46,836 bases of DNA from Fibrobacter succinogenes (GCA_902800345.1 CADCDO010000031.1:1-46836), one strand, 5' to 3'; counted from the first letter of the stretch, positions 24,106 through 32,938 are shown. Notes: generated by a model from the sequence alone, not told the origin. Translations and numbers: made by a program.

Positions 24106-24534
24106 ATGAATAAAATTGCTGTTATTTTTTGGACAGGTACGGGAAATACCGAAATCATGGCAAATGAAGTGGTTGCAGGCGCAAAAGAAGCTGGTGCCGA
24201 TGTGACACTTTTCAATACGTCTGCTTTTTCGGTAGATAAGGCTCAGGAATTTGACAAGTTTGCTTTGGGATGCCCGGCGATGGGTGCCGAAGAACTTGAA
24301 GATAGCGAATTCCAGCCGCTTTATGACCAGCTGAAAACGCAGATTTCGGGCAAGAAAGTCGTGCTTTTCGGTTCTTACGGCTGGGGTGGCGGAGAATGGA
24401 TGAACCCGTGGAAAGAGGATGCCGCAAATGCGGGCCTTGTACTTGCTGATGATCCGCTCGCAATCGAAGGCGCTCCGGATGATGATGGCAAGGCAAAATG
24501 CCGTGAACTCGGCAAAGTTCTTGCATTGTCGTAA
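24106..24534 (+). CDS. short-chain flavodoxin
   Basis: A 142-residue FMN electron carrier. The phosphate-binding loop WTGTGNTE follows the first strand (residues 9-16); the second FMN loop is FGSYGWGGGEWM near residue 88. Length and lack of the extra 20-residue loop place it among short-chain flavodoxins, which replace ferredoxin under iron limitation. It lies downstream of the DUF3793 gene and before the DUF6110/P-type ATPase pair, suggesting one iron or metal-responsive cluster. RBS AAGGAA lies before the ATG. Confidence 0.9.
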   Translation: MNKIAVIFWTGTGNTEIMANEVVAGAKEAGADVTLFNTSAFSVDKAQEFDKFALGCPAMGAEELEDSEFQPLYDQLKTQISGKKVVLFGSYGWGGGEWMNPWKEDAANAGLVLADDPLAIEGAPDDDGKAKCRELGKVLALS

Positions 24535-24560
24535 TTGTTGAGTTTCGATGATCCATAAAA

Positions 24561-24621
24561 TGTTAGACTCTCTAACAAAATTAGAGAGTCTAACATTGTT
24601 AGAAATTCACTAACAATGTTA
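24561..24621. promoter_or_regulatory. two adjoining perfect hairpins after flavodoxin
   Basis: TGTTAGACTCTCTAA (24561-24575) pairs perfectly with 24581-24595 around a 5-base loop. It runs directly into TAACATTGTTAG (24591-24602), which pairs perfectly with 24610-24621 around a 7-base loop. The two stems share bases 24591-24595, so the structures are mutually exclusive at their junction. There is no plus-strand T tail of normal length, so it is not a standard terminator. Possible roles are mRNA 3' end stabilisation, an operator or a fold-back repeat. Confidence 0.6.
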
Positions 24622-24769
24622 GTGTCAGTCGCGTGAAACCCAACTGCGATGCGGGGTTGCACAATCTATGTATTTAATTTATTTGTAATTTACAATCAGA
24701 GGGGAGAGTATCTAATTTTTAAAAGCGGACAGATTGTTCCGCTGATTTTTCTTTAATAAGGAGAATGAT

Positions 24770-24994
24770 ATGTCTATGTTCAAAAACGAAAAATTCTGGC
24801 TCGTTGTTGCCGGTGCGGTGGGTTCCGCAGTCGCAAAGAAAGTGCTCAAGGCCAAGAAAACTCGCGAACTCGCCGTTCAAGGACTTGCTCATGGCATGAA
24901 ATTCACTGCTGACGCCAAGGCCGCATTCCAGGATATGAAGGACGAAGCTGCCGACATCTGCAACGACGCCAAGGCAGAAGCAGGGATTAAGTAG
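24770..24994 (+). CDS. DUF6110 family small protein
   Basis: A 74-residue protein: FKNEKFW, then a glycine/alanine-rich hydrophobic segment (about residues 11-27), then KKVLKAKKTRELAVQGLAHGMK and an acidic amphipathic tail (FQDMKDEAADICNDAK). This matches DUF6110 proteins, which characteristically sit directly before P1B-type metal ATPases, as here. It is probably a membrane-associated helper or chaperone of the ATPase. The strong AAGGAG RBS supports a real gene. Role inferred from position only. Confidence 0.75.
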   Translation: MSMFKNEKFWLVVAGAVGSAVAKKVLKAKKTRELAVQGLAHGMKFTADAKAAFQDMKDEAADICNDAKAEAGIK

Positions 24995-25161
24995 GCTTTG
25001 AGCGATGGGGTCGGAGCTAAAGCTCCTCTCAGCACGCTTCGCTTTGAGGTCGCTACGCTTGGGCTATTCCATTACATTAAGCTCATAGCCCAAAGTGAGC
25101 CAAAGGTAAACGAGCCCATACCCCATAGCCTACAGTTTATTTTTGCAGGTTTTTAATCGCT

Positions 25162-27261
25162 ATGAAATTCAGAATCGTCTATGACAGGCCGGGGCGTTTG
25201 CGTTTGCGCGCCGGAGCGTATGCTTTTGATCGTGAGTATGAAGCGCGTGTTCACAAGGCGTGTGTTGGCGTGCCTTGCGTAAAAAGTGCCGTGGTGCATA
25301 GCGCCAATGGCGGGCTATTACTTGAATATGAGCCGCAGAACGGCGATTACGGCGCGAGTCGTAGCCAGATTCTTGAATTTGCAAAATCGCTGAATCCCAA
25401 ATCACTGCCGGAATGCGATGGCGAAACGGAATACCAGCTACAATCTCTCGATGACAGCTTTAAGGCTAGCCTCATGGGGATGATTGCACGGCGTTATTTA
25501 TTGCGTTGGTTTGTTCCGTTCCCAATCCGTACGGCGATTACGGTTGTTCGCGGGTTGCGTTATGTGGCGCGTGGTGTTTCGACGCTTGCGAGCGGAAAGC
25601 TCTCCGTTGATGTGTTGGACGGTGCTGCAATTGGTGCTTCGCTGTTGCAACGCCATTATGAATCCGCAGGGACGGTCATGTTCCTTTTGGGCGTCTCAGG
25701 CTTGCTCGAAGATTATACCAAGGCGCGTACGCGTACGGCGCTTACAGGGAGCCTTGCCGTAAAAGTCGATAAAGTCTGGGTCGTGAAAGACGGCGTGGAT
25801 ACGCTGATTGAACTCAAGAATGTCCAGGTCGGCGACTTGGTGCGTGTGCGTTCAGGCAGCATGATTCCTGTCGATGGACGCGTCATGGAAGGTGAAGCCT
25901 TCGTGAACGAATCGACGATGACGGGTGAATCCAAGGCGGTGATGAAAACTCGCGGCAAGACGGTGTTCGCGGGAACAGTCCTGGAAGAAGGTGCGATTGT
26001 CGTGAAGGTTCGCGCGGTCAATGGCAATACGAAAATTCAGAAGATTATTGAGCTGATTGATCACAGCGAAGACTTGAAGGCGAGCGTGCAGAGCCGTGCC
26101 GAACATTTGGCCGATAGCATTGTGCCGTTCAGTTTCCTTGGCTTTGGGCTTACGCTTTTGTTCACGCAGAACATTTCTCGTGCGGTTTCCATCTTGATGG
26201 TGGATTACTCTTGCGCGATAAAGCTCTCGACTCCGATCTCTGTGATTTCTGCATTGCGTGAAGCGGCGGATATGGACATGACGGTGAAGGGTGGCAAGTA
26301 TCTCGAAGAGTTTGCGCTTGCGGATACGATTGTATTCGACAAGACGGGAACGCTTACGAAGGCGGAACCGCGTCTCGAAAAGATTATTCCGTTCGGCGGT
26401 CGCAGCGAAGATGAAATCTTGAAAATTGCGGCATGTATCGAGGAACATTTCCCGCATAGTATGGCACGTGCAATTGTGAAGGCGGCGCTTGAACGCGGAA
26501 TCGCTCACGAAGAAGAACATGCCGATGTCAAGTACATTGTGGCGCATGGAATTGCGACGGCGCTTGACGAAAAACGTGCAGTCATTGGCAGCAAGCATTT
26601 TGTGATTGAAGACGAAAAGGTAACCGTATCCGAAGAAGACCAACGTATCATTGATAAAGAAGCGGGGGCCGCGTCCGTGATTTACCTCGGCATCGGTGGC
26701 GAACTTGCTGGAGCCTTGTGCATTAGCGACCCGCCTCGCGAAGAAGCGGCTGTTGCCATACGCAGGTTGCGTGAAAGTGGCATCAAGAATGTAGTGATGA
26801 TTACGGGCGATAGCAAAAATGCGGCAGAACGCGTGGCGGAACGTTTAGGAATTGATACGTTTTTCGCTCAAGTCTTGCCCGAAGACAAACATCGTTATGT
26901 GGAACAAATGAAGTCCGAAGGCAAACGCGTGATAATGGTGGGAGACGGCATCAATGATGCGCCTGCTCTTGCCGCAGCAAACGTCTCTGTAGCGATGAGC
27001 GATGCTTCGGACATTGCACGTGAAACCGCCGATGTGACGCTCCGCCGAGAGAATCTCGAAGACCTCGTGGAACTGCGCCTCTTGAGCCAAAAACTTATGG
27101 AACGCATTATGATGAATTACCGCTTTATTGTGACGTTCAATACAAGCTTGCTTGTAGGCGGATTCTTTGGTTTGCTTTCTCCGACAACGTCAGCCTTCTT
27201 GCACAATGTTTCAACGATGGGCATCTGTGCAAAAAGCATGACCAAGCTGAAAGTGGAATAG
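25162..27261 (+). CDS. P1B-type heavy-metal translocating ATPase
   Basis: A 699-residue inner-membrane cation pump. The N-terminal ~90 residues look like a degenerate heavy-metal-associated domain without CxxC. The actuator loop has TGES, the phosphorylation site is DKTGTLT (about residue 394) and the hinge is GDGINDAPA. The ion-path helix reads DYSCAIKLSTP in place of the usual CPC/CPH, a variant that makes the substrate uncertain (Fe, Mn, Co or Zn are all possible). The C-terminus is hydrophobic (LLVGGFFGLLSP). The neighbouring DUF6110, flavodoxin and DUF3793 genes suggest an iron-related export role; this is inference. Confidence 0.88.
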   Translation: MKFRIVYDRPGRLRLRAGAYAFDREYEARVHKACVGVPCVKSAVVHSANGGLLLEYEPQNGDYGASRSQILEFAKSLNPKSLPECDGETEYQLQSLDDSFKASLMGMIARRYLLRWFVPFPIRTAITVVRGLRYVARGVSTLASGKLSVDVLDGAAIGASLLQRHYESAGTVMFLLGVSGLLEDYTKARTRTALTGSLAVKVDKVWVVKDGVDTLIELKNVQVGDLVRVRSGSMIPVDGRVMEGEAFVNESTMTGESKAVMKTRGKTVFAGTVLEEGAIVVKVRAVNGNTKIQKIIELIDHSEDLKASVQSRAEHLADSIVPFSFLGFGLTLLFTQNISRAVSILMVDYSCAIKLSTPISVISALREAADMDMTVKGGKYLEEFALADTIVFDKTGTLTKAEPRLEKIIPFGGRSEDEILKIAACIEEHFPHSMARAIVKAALERGIAHEEEHADVKYIVAHGIATALDEKRAVIGSKHFVIEDEKVTVSEEDQRIIDKEAGAASVIYLGIGGELAGALCISDPPREEAAVAIRRLRESGIKNVVMITGDSKNAAERVAERLGIDTFFAQVLPEDKHRYVEQMKSEGKRVIMVGDGINDAPALAAANVSVAMSDASDIARETADVTLRRENLEDLVELRLLSQKLMERIMMNYRFIVTFNTSLLVGGFFGLLSPTTSAFLHNVSTMGICAKSMTKLKVE

Positions 27262-27309
27262 ACGTCATCCTGACGCCGAAGGCGGAAGACAACCTCAAAA
27301 GGCGAGTGT

Positions 27310-27367
27310 TGCAGCCATGCTTGCATGGATATAACCGAGCCTAAGAGGTTGGGGCTTGCCCCATCCA
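27310..27367 (-). repeat. 60-bp hairpin repeat, copy 2 (inverted)
   Basis: The reverse complement of this stretch contains GGATGGGGC-AA-GCCCC, GGCTCGGTTAT and CCATGCAAGCATGG in the same order as 19051-19110. It lies between the P-type ATPase stop and its terminator. Confidence 0.8.
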
Positions 27368-27382
27368 GTTATTTCTTGATTT

Positions 27383-27415
27383 AAGTATTCCCTTTGCTTT
27401 GAGGAATACTTTTTT
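27383..27415 (+). terminator. intrinsic terminator of the P-type ATPase gene
   Basis: AAGTATTCC (27383-27391) pairs with GGAATACTT (27403-27411) and is followed by a T run. A further GCCCGC-CTTC-GCGGGC hairpin at about 27430-27445 lies between it and the convergent MMPL gene and shares the GGGCATGAC flank with the element near 2098-2120. Confidence 0.85.
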
Positions 27416-27457
27416 GCTGAGATGGCAATGCCCGCCTTCGCGGGCATGACATGCTGA

Positions 27458-29836
27458 CTAACGGTGCTTGCGGACTTGTTTATTTCGTTTCTCTTTTCCG
27501 TAGGGCTTGGTGACGTACACGAGAGCGGTGGTGAGCGTGTAGTCGGCGACAAGGGCGGCGGCAAGGCCAACGATAGAAAGTAATCCGACATTGTGCAGTG
27601 CGCCCATCGGGCTAAAGATAAACACGAAGAACATCGCGCAGAGAATGAATGTCGTCATGCCCATCGTTTTACCGATTTCGCGGTAAGAGAGCAACAATGC
27701 TTTTTTGTAGCTGCCCGTGCGCTCGTAACCGTATTTGATGTGGTTATTCATGTGGATGGTATCGTCGACGGCAATGCCCAAAATCATCGGCATTACGATC
27801 ATCGTTATCATGTCAAGCGGCATTCCCGAATAGCCCATGACGCCACCGATCAAAAGCACTGGTGCGACGTTTGGAATCATGCCGATGAGGCCCGCCTTGA
27901 TGCTCCCGAATGCGAGAATCATCATGATGGCGATGATGACAAATGAACCTCCGAACGAACGCAACAGTCCGTTCACGAGCTTTCCGTTCATTTCGGCGTA
28001 GTTTACGACTTCACCGACGATTGAAGTTTTGGCGTCCGGGAAAATTTGCGCGGCATACGATTTTGCGGAATCGAGGTCTTCGACGATTTTCTTGGCGTCG
28101 TATCCGGAAAGTTCTATGTGGATAAATGTCGTTTTGTAATCTTCGTCCATGCGTTCAAAGAGCGCGTCGGCATCTGAAATTTCGTAGAGGAACAGCAGTT
28201 GCGTGAGCATGTCTTGTGCGTCGGGAATTTTGTAGTATTCCGTGCTGTCGGCATTTAGCGTGCGGTTCATTTCTTTTACGAGCCTCGTAACGGATTGCAC
28301 ACGGGGCTTGTCGCCTGAAATTTTTGTGAGCTGGAGAGTGCCGAGTTTTTGTTCGAGGGCTTCGATGCGTTTCATGTTGGCGGGATTTTTCAGAGCATCA
28401 CTTTCGTTGAATTCGACCATCACATTGAAATCGTAGAGACTTCCGAGTTTGCCGCTAAGCATGTCCATAAGCCTTGTGACGAACGGGATTTTTTCGCCCA
28501 TCGTTTTTGTGTAATCCATGTTCACATCAATGTTCATCACGCCTGGAATTTGCGACAACATTATGGCGGCAGAAATGGCGGCTACGATACCGCTGTGCCT
28601 GCAAACTTTGCGTCCGAAAAATTCAAAGAGAATGTCTGCCTTGGTTGCGCCAGCGGCTTTCACTTGTGTTGGGTCGGGCTTTGCGTTCTTACCGAAACTC
28701 ATGAGAATCGGAATCAAGATGATGACATACAAATAAACCATGAAGACGATGCCTGCCGAAATGCCGCCAATCCAGCGGATCGGGCGGATGCCTGCGAACA
28801 GGAACGAAATCAGCGAGGCCACGGTAGTGATGACGGTGAAGAGAATGGGCCAGCCGGTTTCTTCGACAGCGTTTATCACGGATTCGCGGCGGTTGCCCGT
28901 GCGCCTAAAGTGCATGCGGAATGAATTGATGTAATGGATAGAGTAGCCCACCGAAAGTGCCATGCCCAAAAGTACGGGGAGCGCGACCATGCTTTCGTCG
29001 CCAATGATGCCGAGCCAAGCGTTTACGCCGAGAACAGATGCGATTCCTCCGACGGTGGCGATGGCGGGGACGATGACTCCTCGCAAAGAGCGTACGAATA
29101 AAATAAGGCATGCGAGCATAACGGCGAAACCGATGATAATGCGCATGGCGCATTCACGCGAGATGACTTCGTTTTCTTCCATTTCGGTGTAGCTCATGCC
29201 GGTTGGGAGCATCTCGAACTTGTCGCTTTGGAATTCTTCGGAGAGGATGACATTGCGGGCAAAAGGAGCGATGCTGTCTTTGCCGAAATCAACGCCGCCT
29301 TCGTACGATTTCAACGAGAGGATGACCCATGTTTCTTTGGCGTCGTCAGAGACGATATTGTTTACGAGCGATTCGCGGCTCATGATGAGCGATTTCTTGG
29401 CGGCGAGTTGCGCTGAATCTGTCGGAATGCCGCTTTCGAACGGGTCGATGACTTCGAAGCCTTCGTTATTTGCGATGGGGATGGATAAGTTGTGCGTGAG
29501 TGAAACAACGCGGTCGGCGTAAGGGACTTCGTTTTCGAGGCGTTTTGAAAGTCGGTCAATGGCGCTTAAAACTTCAGGGGCGAAAACATCGTTGGCGCGG
29601 ACGAGGACCATGTAAGAATCTTCGCTACCGAAAATTTCGTTGAAGTGCGCTTGGTCTATTTTGACTTTGTCCCAGTCGTCAAACCATTCTTCTTCGCTGG
29701 CGGTCATTTGCAGTCTCGGAAGCCCAAGACATGCGGCGAGAGTTACAAGAATTGTTGCGAGTAAAATCAGCCATCGGAATTTGACTTGAAAACGCCCTAT
29801 ACGGGCGAAAACCTTATTAATGCGAGAAACTTGCAT
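27458..29836 (-). CDS. RND superfamily exporter, MMPL/Patched-like
   Basis: A 792-residue membrane protein with the two-fold RND layout. There is a first helix at about 20-40, a large periplasmic loop (about 45-225), five helices (about 230-390), a second periplasmic loop (about 440-620) and five more helices to about 780. The conserved helix segments GMALSVGYSIHYINSF and PMILGIAVDDTIHMNNHIKY contain the proton-relay-like polar residues of MMPL proteins. Unlike AcrB-type pumps it has no adaptor or outer-membrane partner beside it. Likely substrates are lipids or hydrophobic compounds; none is indicated. It is divergent from the ECF operon. Confidence 0.82.
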   Translation of the reverse strand: MQVSRINKVFARIGRFQVKFRWLILLATILVTLAACLGLPRLQMTASEEEWFDDWDKVKIDQAHFNEIFGSEDSYMVLVRANDVFAPEVLSAIDRLSKRLENEVPYADRVVSLTHNLSIPIANNEGFEVIDPFESGIPTDSAQLAAKKSLIMSRESLVNNIVSDDAKETWVILSLKSYEGGVDFGKDSIAPFARNVILSEEFQSDKFEMLPTGMSYTEMEENEVISRECAMRIIIGFAVMLACLILFVRSLRGVIVPAIATVGGIASVLGVNAWLGIIGDESMVALPVLLGMALSVGYSIHYINSFRMHFRRTGNRRESVINAVEETGWPILFTVITTVASLISFLFAGIRPIRWIGGISAGIVFMVYLYVIILIPILMSFGKNAKPDPTQVKAAGATKADILFEFFGRKVCRHSGIVAAISAAIMLSQIPGVMNIDVNMDYTKTMGEKIPFVTRLMDMLSGKLGSLYDFNVMVEFNESDALKNPANMKRIEALEQKLGTLQLTKISGDKPRVQSVTRLVKEMNRTLNADSTEYYKIPDAQDMLTQLLFLYEISDADALFERMDEDYKTTFIHIELSGYDAKKIVEDLDSAKSYAAQIFPDAKTSIVGEVVNYAEMNGKLVNGLLRSFGGSFVIIAIMMILAFGSIKAGLIGMIPNVAPVLLIGGVMGYSGMPLDMITMIVMPMILGIAVDDTIHMNNHIKYGYERTGSYKKALLLSYREIGKTMGMTTFILCAMFFVFIFSPMGALHNVGLLSIVGLAAALVADYTLTTALVYVTKPYGKEKRNKQVRKHR

Positions 29837-29883
29837 AACATCCTCCCAAAAATTTTGCCCGAAAATAATATAACGTGTAGCGT

Positions 29884-29983
29884 TTTTCTACTCCAATCGG
29901 ACGCACTCAAAACGTGGGTGGATATAGTATGTGTTTGAAAAGTTAAACGGGGCTAAATCGCGTCTAAATGGAGTAGAATTTTT
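29884..29983. promoter_or_regulatory. divergent promoter region with inverted TGGAGTAGAA motifs
   Basis: Between the MMPL gene and the ECF S-component gene, TTCTACTCCA (29886-29895) faces TGGAGTAGAA at 29969-29978, an inverted pair about 70 bases apart. The right copy is embedded in the 22-base motif shared with 23280-23302. One copy points toward each gene, as would suit a shared regulator or a promoter element. Confidence 0.5.
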
Positions 29984-30010
29984 CGCGGGAATTTTCAAGT
30001 TTTGGCGACC

Positions 30011-30616
30011 ATGAAAACTACTGGAAAAAAATCTTCGAATACGTTGGTGCGTGACCTCGTGAACGTGGGCATTTTTGGTGCACTTTACCTTGTTCTTTCT
30101 GGACTTGGAGCGAGTATCGGTTTTATCCCTGCGTTTATTGTGGTTTCTACATGCATGGTGAGCTTGGTGACGAGCGTCCCGCTATTCCTTTTCTTTTCGA
30201 AAGTAGAAAGACCTTTGCTTTGCTGCGTGTTACTCTGCACGCTTTTCGGAATTGTCATGACAATCTCTGGTCACGGAATTTCTTTTGGTTTGCTTTGCGT
30301 GGTGTATGGCGTTTTGGCGGGCCTTTGTTTAAAGCTGTTCCACAAGAATTTTGTGGGATGTCTGCTTGCTAATGTGATGATTAGTTTTGTACCTTCTTCG
30401 ATGATGATTCCGCTTTGGTCTTCGACCGAAGAATACTTGGCGTATTGCAGTTCTGTTTGCGATAAGGCTTATATTGCTCATTTGGCGGAGCTTTCTAGCA
30501 GCTATTGGCCTTTGATTGGGCTTTTTGGATTTGGTGCCGCAGGTGCTGTTGTGGGCGGGTTCATTGCCCGTCGCATGATGAAAAAGCATTTTGAACGCAT
30601 CGGACTTGCCCAGTGA
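30011..30616 (+). CDS. ECF transporter S component, MptD/Trep_Strep family
   Basis: A 201-residue integral membrane protein with five or six hydrophobic segments (VGIFGALYLVLSGLG, FIPAFIVVSTCMVSLV, LLCCVLLCTLFGIVMT, and so on). It matches the Trep_Strep (TIGR02185) family of substrate-binding ECF subunits. The ATG at 30011 was chosen over the in-frame TTG three codons upstream. The gene overlaps the next by four bases (GTGA), so the S and T subunits are translationally coupled. The vitamin or other substrate cannot be told. Confidence 0.78.
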   Translation: MKTTGKKSSNTLVRDLVNVGIFGALYLVLSGLGASIGFIPAFIVVSTCMVSLVTSVPLFLFFSKVERPLLCCVLLCTLFGIVMTISGHGISFGLLCVVYGVLAGLCLKLFHKNFVGCLLANVMISFVPSSMMIPLWSSTEEYLAYCSSVCDKAYIAHLAELSSSYWPLIGLFGFGAAGAVVGGFIARRMMKKHFERIGLAQ

Positions 30617-31293
30617 AACTAGATCCGCGGACAAAACTGTTTTTAGCGGCGGTGGCAAATGGGATGATTTTTACCGCCCCGCTAGTCTATAGTTTGTTGA
30701 TGGTTGCTGTAGCGTCTATTTTGCTGTTGCTTGAGGGAAAGTGGAAATTTGTTTGCATTTTCTTTTTTGTTTATTTGAGTGCTGGCTTTTTCTTTGGTCA
30801 GGTGAAAAATTTGGATATTGGTACTTCGGGTACGATTATTCTTGCATCGTTGTTTTTGATGTACCGCATTATGCCCGCTTGTGTTGTACTATATTATGTT
30901 GTAACAACTACCAAAGTTAATGAGTTTTTGGCGTGTATGTCGCGGATGCATATTTCGAATAAAGTGACGATACCCTTAATTGTGATGATTCGATTTTTTC
31001 CGACGGTGTATGATGAAGCCCGTGCGATTGGCAATGCCATGAGAATGCGCGGAATTCGCTTGTTCAGCTTGCGGACTTTAAAAAGTCCAGTGGCATTCCT
31101 TGAATATAGGCTAGTACCGCTTTTGGTTTCTATTACGAAAATTGGTGATGAACTTTCGATTGCAGCGGTGACGCGAGGGCTTTCGGCAGAAACGAAACGC
31201 ACCTGTGTTGCAACGATTGGATTTCGCTGGGTGGATTTTGTTGTGTGCGCTTATTGTATTGTTGTAGTTGTAATGTTTTTACTCCGTAATTAG
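30613..31293 (+). CDS. ECF transporter T component (EcfT)
   Basis: A 226-residue membrane coupling subunit linking the S component to the ATPase. It starts at a GTG overlapping the S-component stop. Several hydrophobic helices are followed by a cytoplasmic coupling region with MRMRGIRLFSL (the A-R-G/MRxRG-type coupling motif) and a second basic motif, RGLSAETKRT. Length is slightly under the usual ~260. It is in one operon with the S gene and the fused ATPase gene downstream. Confidence 0.82.
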   Translation: MKLDPRTKLFLAAVANGMIFTAPLVYSLLMVAVASILLLLEGKWKFVCIFFFVYLSAGFFFGQVKNLDIGTSGTIILASLFLMYRIMPACVVLYYVVTTTKVNEFLACMSRMHISNKVTIPLIVMIRFFPTVYDEARAIGNAMRMRGIRLFSLRTLKSPVAFLEYRLVPLLVSITKIGDELSIAAVTRGLSAETKRTCVATIGFRWVDFVVCAYCIVVVVMFLLRN

Positions 31294-31300
31294 TGCTGTT

Positions 31301-31360
31301 ACGTCATTGCGAGCCACACCTGCTCCGAGCGACAGCGTGGGAGGCTAGCGAAGCAATCCA
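31301..31360 (+). repeat. CATTGCGAG...GAAGCAATCC dispersed repeat, copy 1
   Basis: ACGTCATTGCGAG begins and GCGAAGCAATCCA ends a ~60-base element lying between the EcfT stop (31293) and the ABC ATPase start (31383). The same ends recur at 32171-32200. This end motif is widespread as an intergenic repeat in very diverse bacteria. Confidence 0.75.
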
Positions 31361-31382
31361 TCTTAATTGTCTTTCCCAACCT

Positions 31383-32847
31383 ATGAACATTTCTCTCAAA
31401 AACATTTCCTTTTCTTACTCCGATTCCCTGGATGATGCGATTCTCAAGAACTTGAATCTGGAAATTCGTTCGGGCGAGTGTGTTGTGCTGGCGGGGGAGT
31501 CGGGCTGCGGGAAGACGACGATTTCAAAACTCATTAACGGTTTGATTCCGCATTACCATTCGGGAACGATGGATGGCGATCTCAAGGGTTGTGGGTTCCG
31601 TTTTCCAGAATCCGCGTTCGCAGTTTTTCAACATTGACACGGATTGCGAGCTTGCGTTTGGTTGCGAAAATTTGGGAATGAATCCCGAAGAAATCAAGCA
31701 GCACGTGGAAAATGTTGTCCAGGAATTTCATTTAGAGCATTTGCTGGGTCGTAGCATTTTTAACCTTTCGGGCGGCGAAAAACAGAAAATTGCGTGCGCA
31801 TCTGTTTCTGCTACGGGGCCTGAAATTTTTGTGCTGGATGAACCTTCTGCAAATCTGGATCTCAAGACGATTACGGACTTGAAAGAAATTGTTTCGCGAT
31901 GGAAAAAGGCGGGGAAGACGGTCGTTATCGTGGAGCATCGCCTTTACTATTTGCGTGATGTCGCCGACAGAATTTGTTATGTGAAGGATGGGCAAATCGC
32001 AGAAGAGTGGATGCCTGCGGAACTCGAAGCGAAAGGAGCTGCATACGCTGCTTGCCTTGGACTGCGTTGCATGAATTTGGAGCAATTGTGCGAAGGGATG
32101 GTTCGGCAAGCTCACCGACATGACGACATTGCGAGCGGTGAAATTGACGACATTGCGAGCGACAAAAATAACGTCATTGCGAGCGAAGCGAAGCAATCCA
32201 TTATATTTAGCAACCTCACTTTCTCTTACCATCACAAGCATCCGATTCTGGATATTGACCGTCTTGAACTCCCGTGTGGGCAAATTACGGCGTTGATTGG
32301 TCATAACGGTGCAGGCAAATCGACGCTTGCCCAGGTGCTTTGCGGATTGCTGGGCTCGTGGCGTCAAAAACGTGCGGCTCGCAAGCGTGGCACATATTTG
32401 ATTATGCAAGATGTGAACCACCAGCTTTTCACCGAAAGCGTCTTGGATGAAGTTTTGCTTGGCATGAAACCGCAAGATGAAAAGTTGGCTCTTGAAATTC
32501 TTGAAGGTCTCAATCTTAAACAATATGCGGACAATCATCCGATGGCTCTTTCGGGCGGGCAAAAACAGCGTGTCGCTATCGGCAGCGGAATTTCGAGCGG
32601 GTGCGATGTCGTTGTCTTTGATGAACCCACAAGCGGTCTTGACTATAGGCAAATGCTTGCTGTTTCTGCAACTCTTAAAAAGCTTGCCGCTAGTGGAAAA
32701 ACGCTACTCGTGATTACGCATGACCCTGAATTTATTTTAAACAGTTGTCAATCCGTGGTTCGCATGGAACATGGAAAAGTCGTAGAACAGTATCCGCTTT
32801 CAGGAAATGAAAATCAGCTCATCAAGACGATGACCGGAAAACTATAG
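31383..32847 (+). pseudogene. fused double ECF ATPase (EcfA1-EcfA2-like), frameshifted
   Basis: The two ABC domains of an ECF importer ATPase are fused, as is usual for this operon type. Domain 1 has Walker A GESGCGKTT, signature LSGGEKQKIA and Walker B FVLDEPSANLD; domain 2 has GHNGAGKST, LSGGQKQRVA and VVFDEPTSGLD. The frame is broken near 31570-31590. The first frame gives SGTMDGD then nonsense to a stop at 31637; the conserved AISRVVGSVFQNPRSQFF (Q-loop) resumes in the +1 frame from 31573. About a dozen residues normally found between these are absent, so a small deletion (3n+2 bases) is likely; GGCGAT at the junction may be the recombining microhomology. The linker carries a translated repeat (32121-32200). 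It could also be a sequencing or assembly error. Confidence 0.8.
32121..32200 (+). repeat. dispersed repeat translated in frame within the EcfA linker
   Basis: Three partial copies of GACATTGCGAGCG (about 32124, 32147 and CGTCATTGCGAGCG at 32172), ending in AAGCGAAGCAATCCA, are read as DDIASGEIDDIASD and NNVIASEAKQS. The preceding GGTTCGGCAAGCTCACCGA segment (about 32100-32118) also looks repeat-derived. The inserted peptide sits exactly between the two ABC domains, where it can be tolerated. Confidence 0.8.
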
Positions 32848-32888
32848 AGACTGTAATTGAATAATTTTCAATATCATAATGATTAGTC

Positions 32889-32928
32889 ATTCTCCGAAGG
32901 AGAATCCATACATTTTTTTTGCGAACTA
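32889..32928. terminator. terminator between convergent ecfA and araC-type genes
   Basis: ATTCTCC (32889-32895) pairs with GGAGAAT (32899-32905) around GAA; a T8 tract follows about 10 bases later (near 32914). It is weak because of the gap before the T run, but it is the only hairpin between the two convergent genes. Confidence 0.5.
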
Positions 32929-32938
32929 CGCAAACCGC

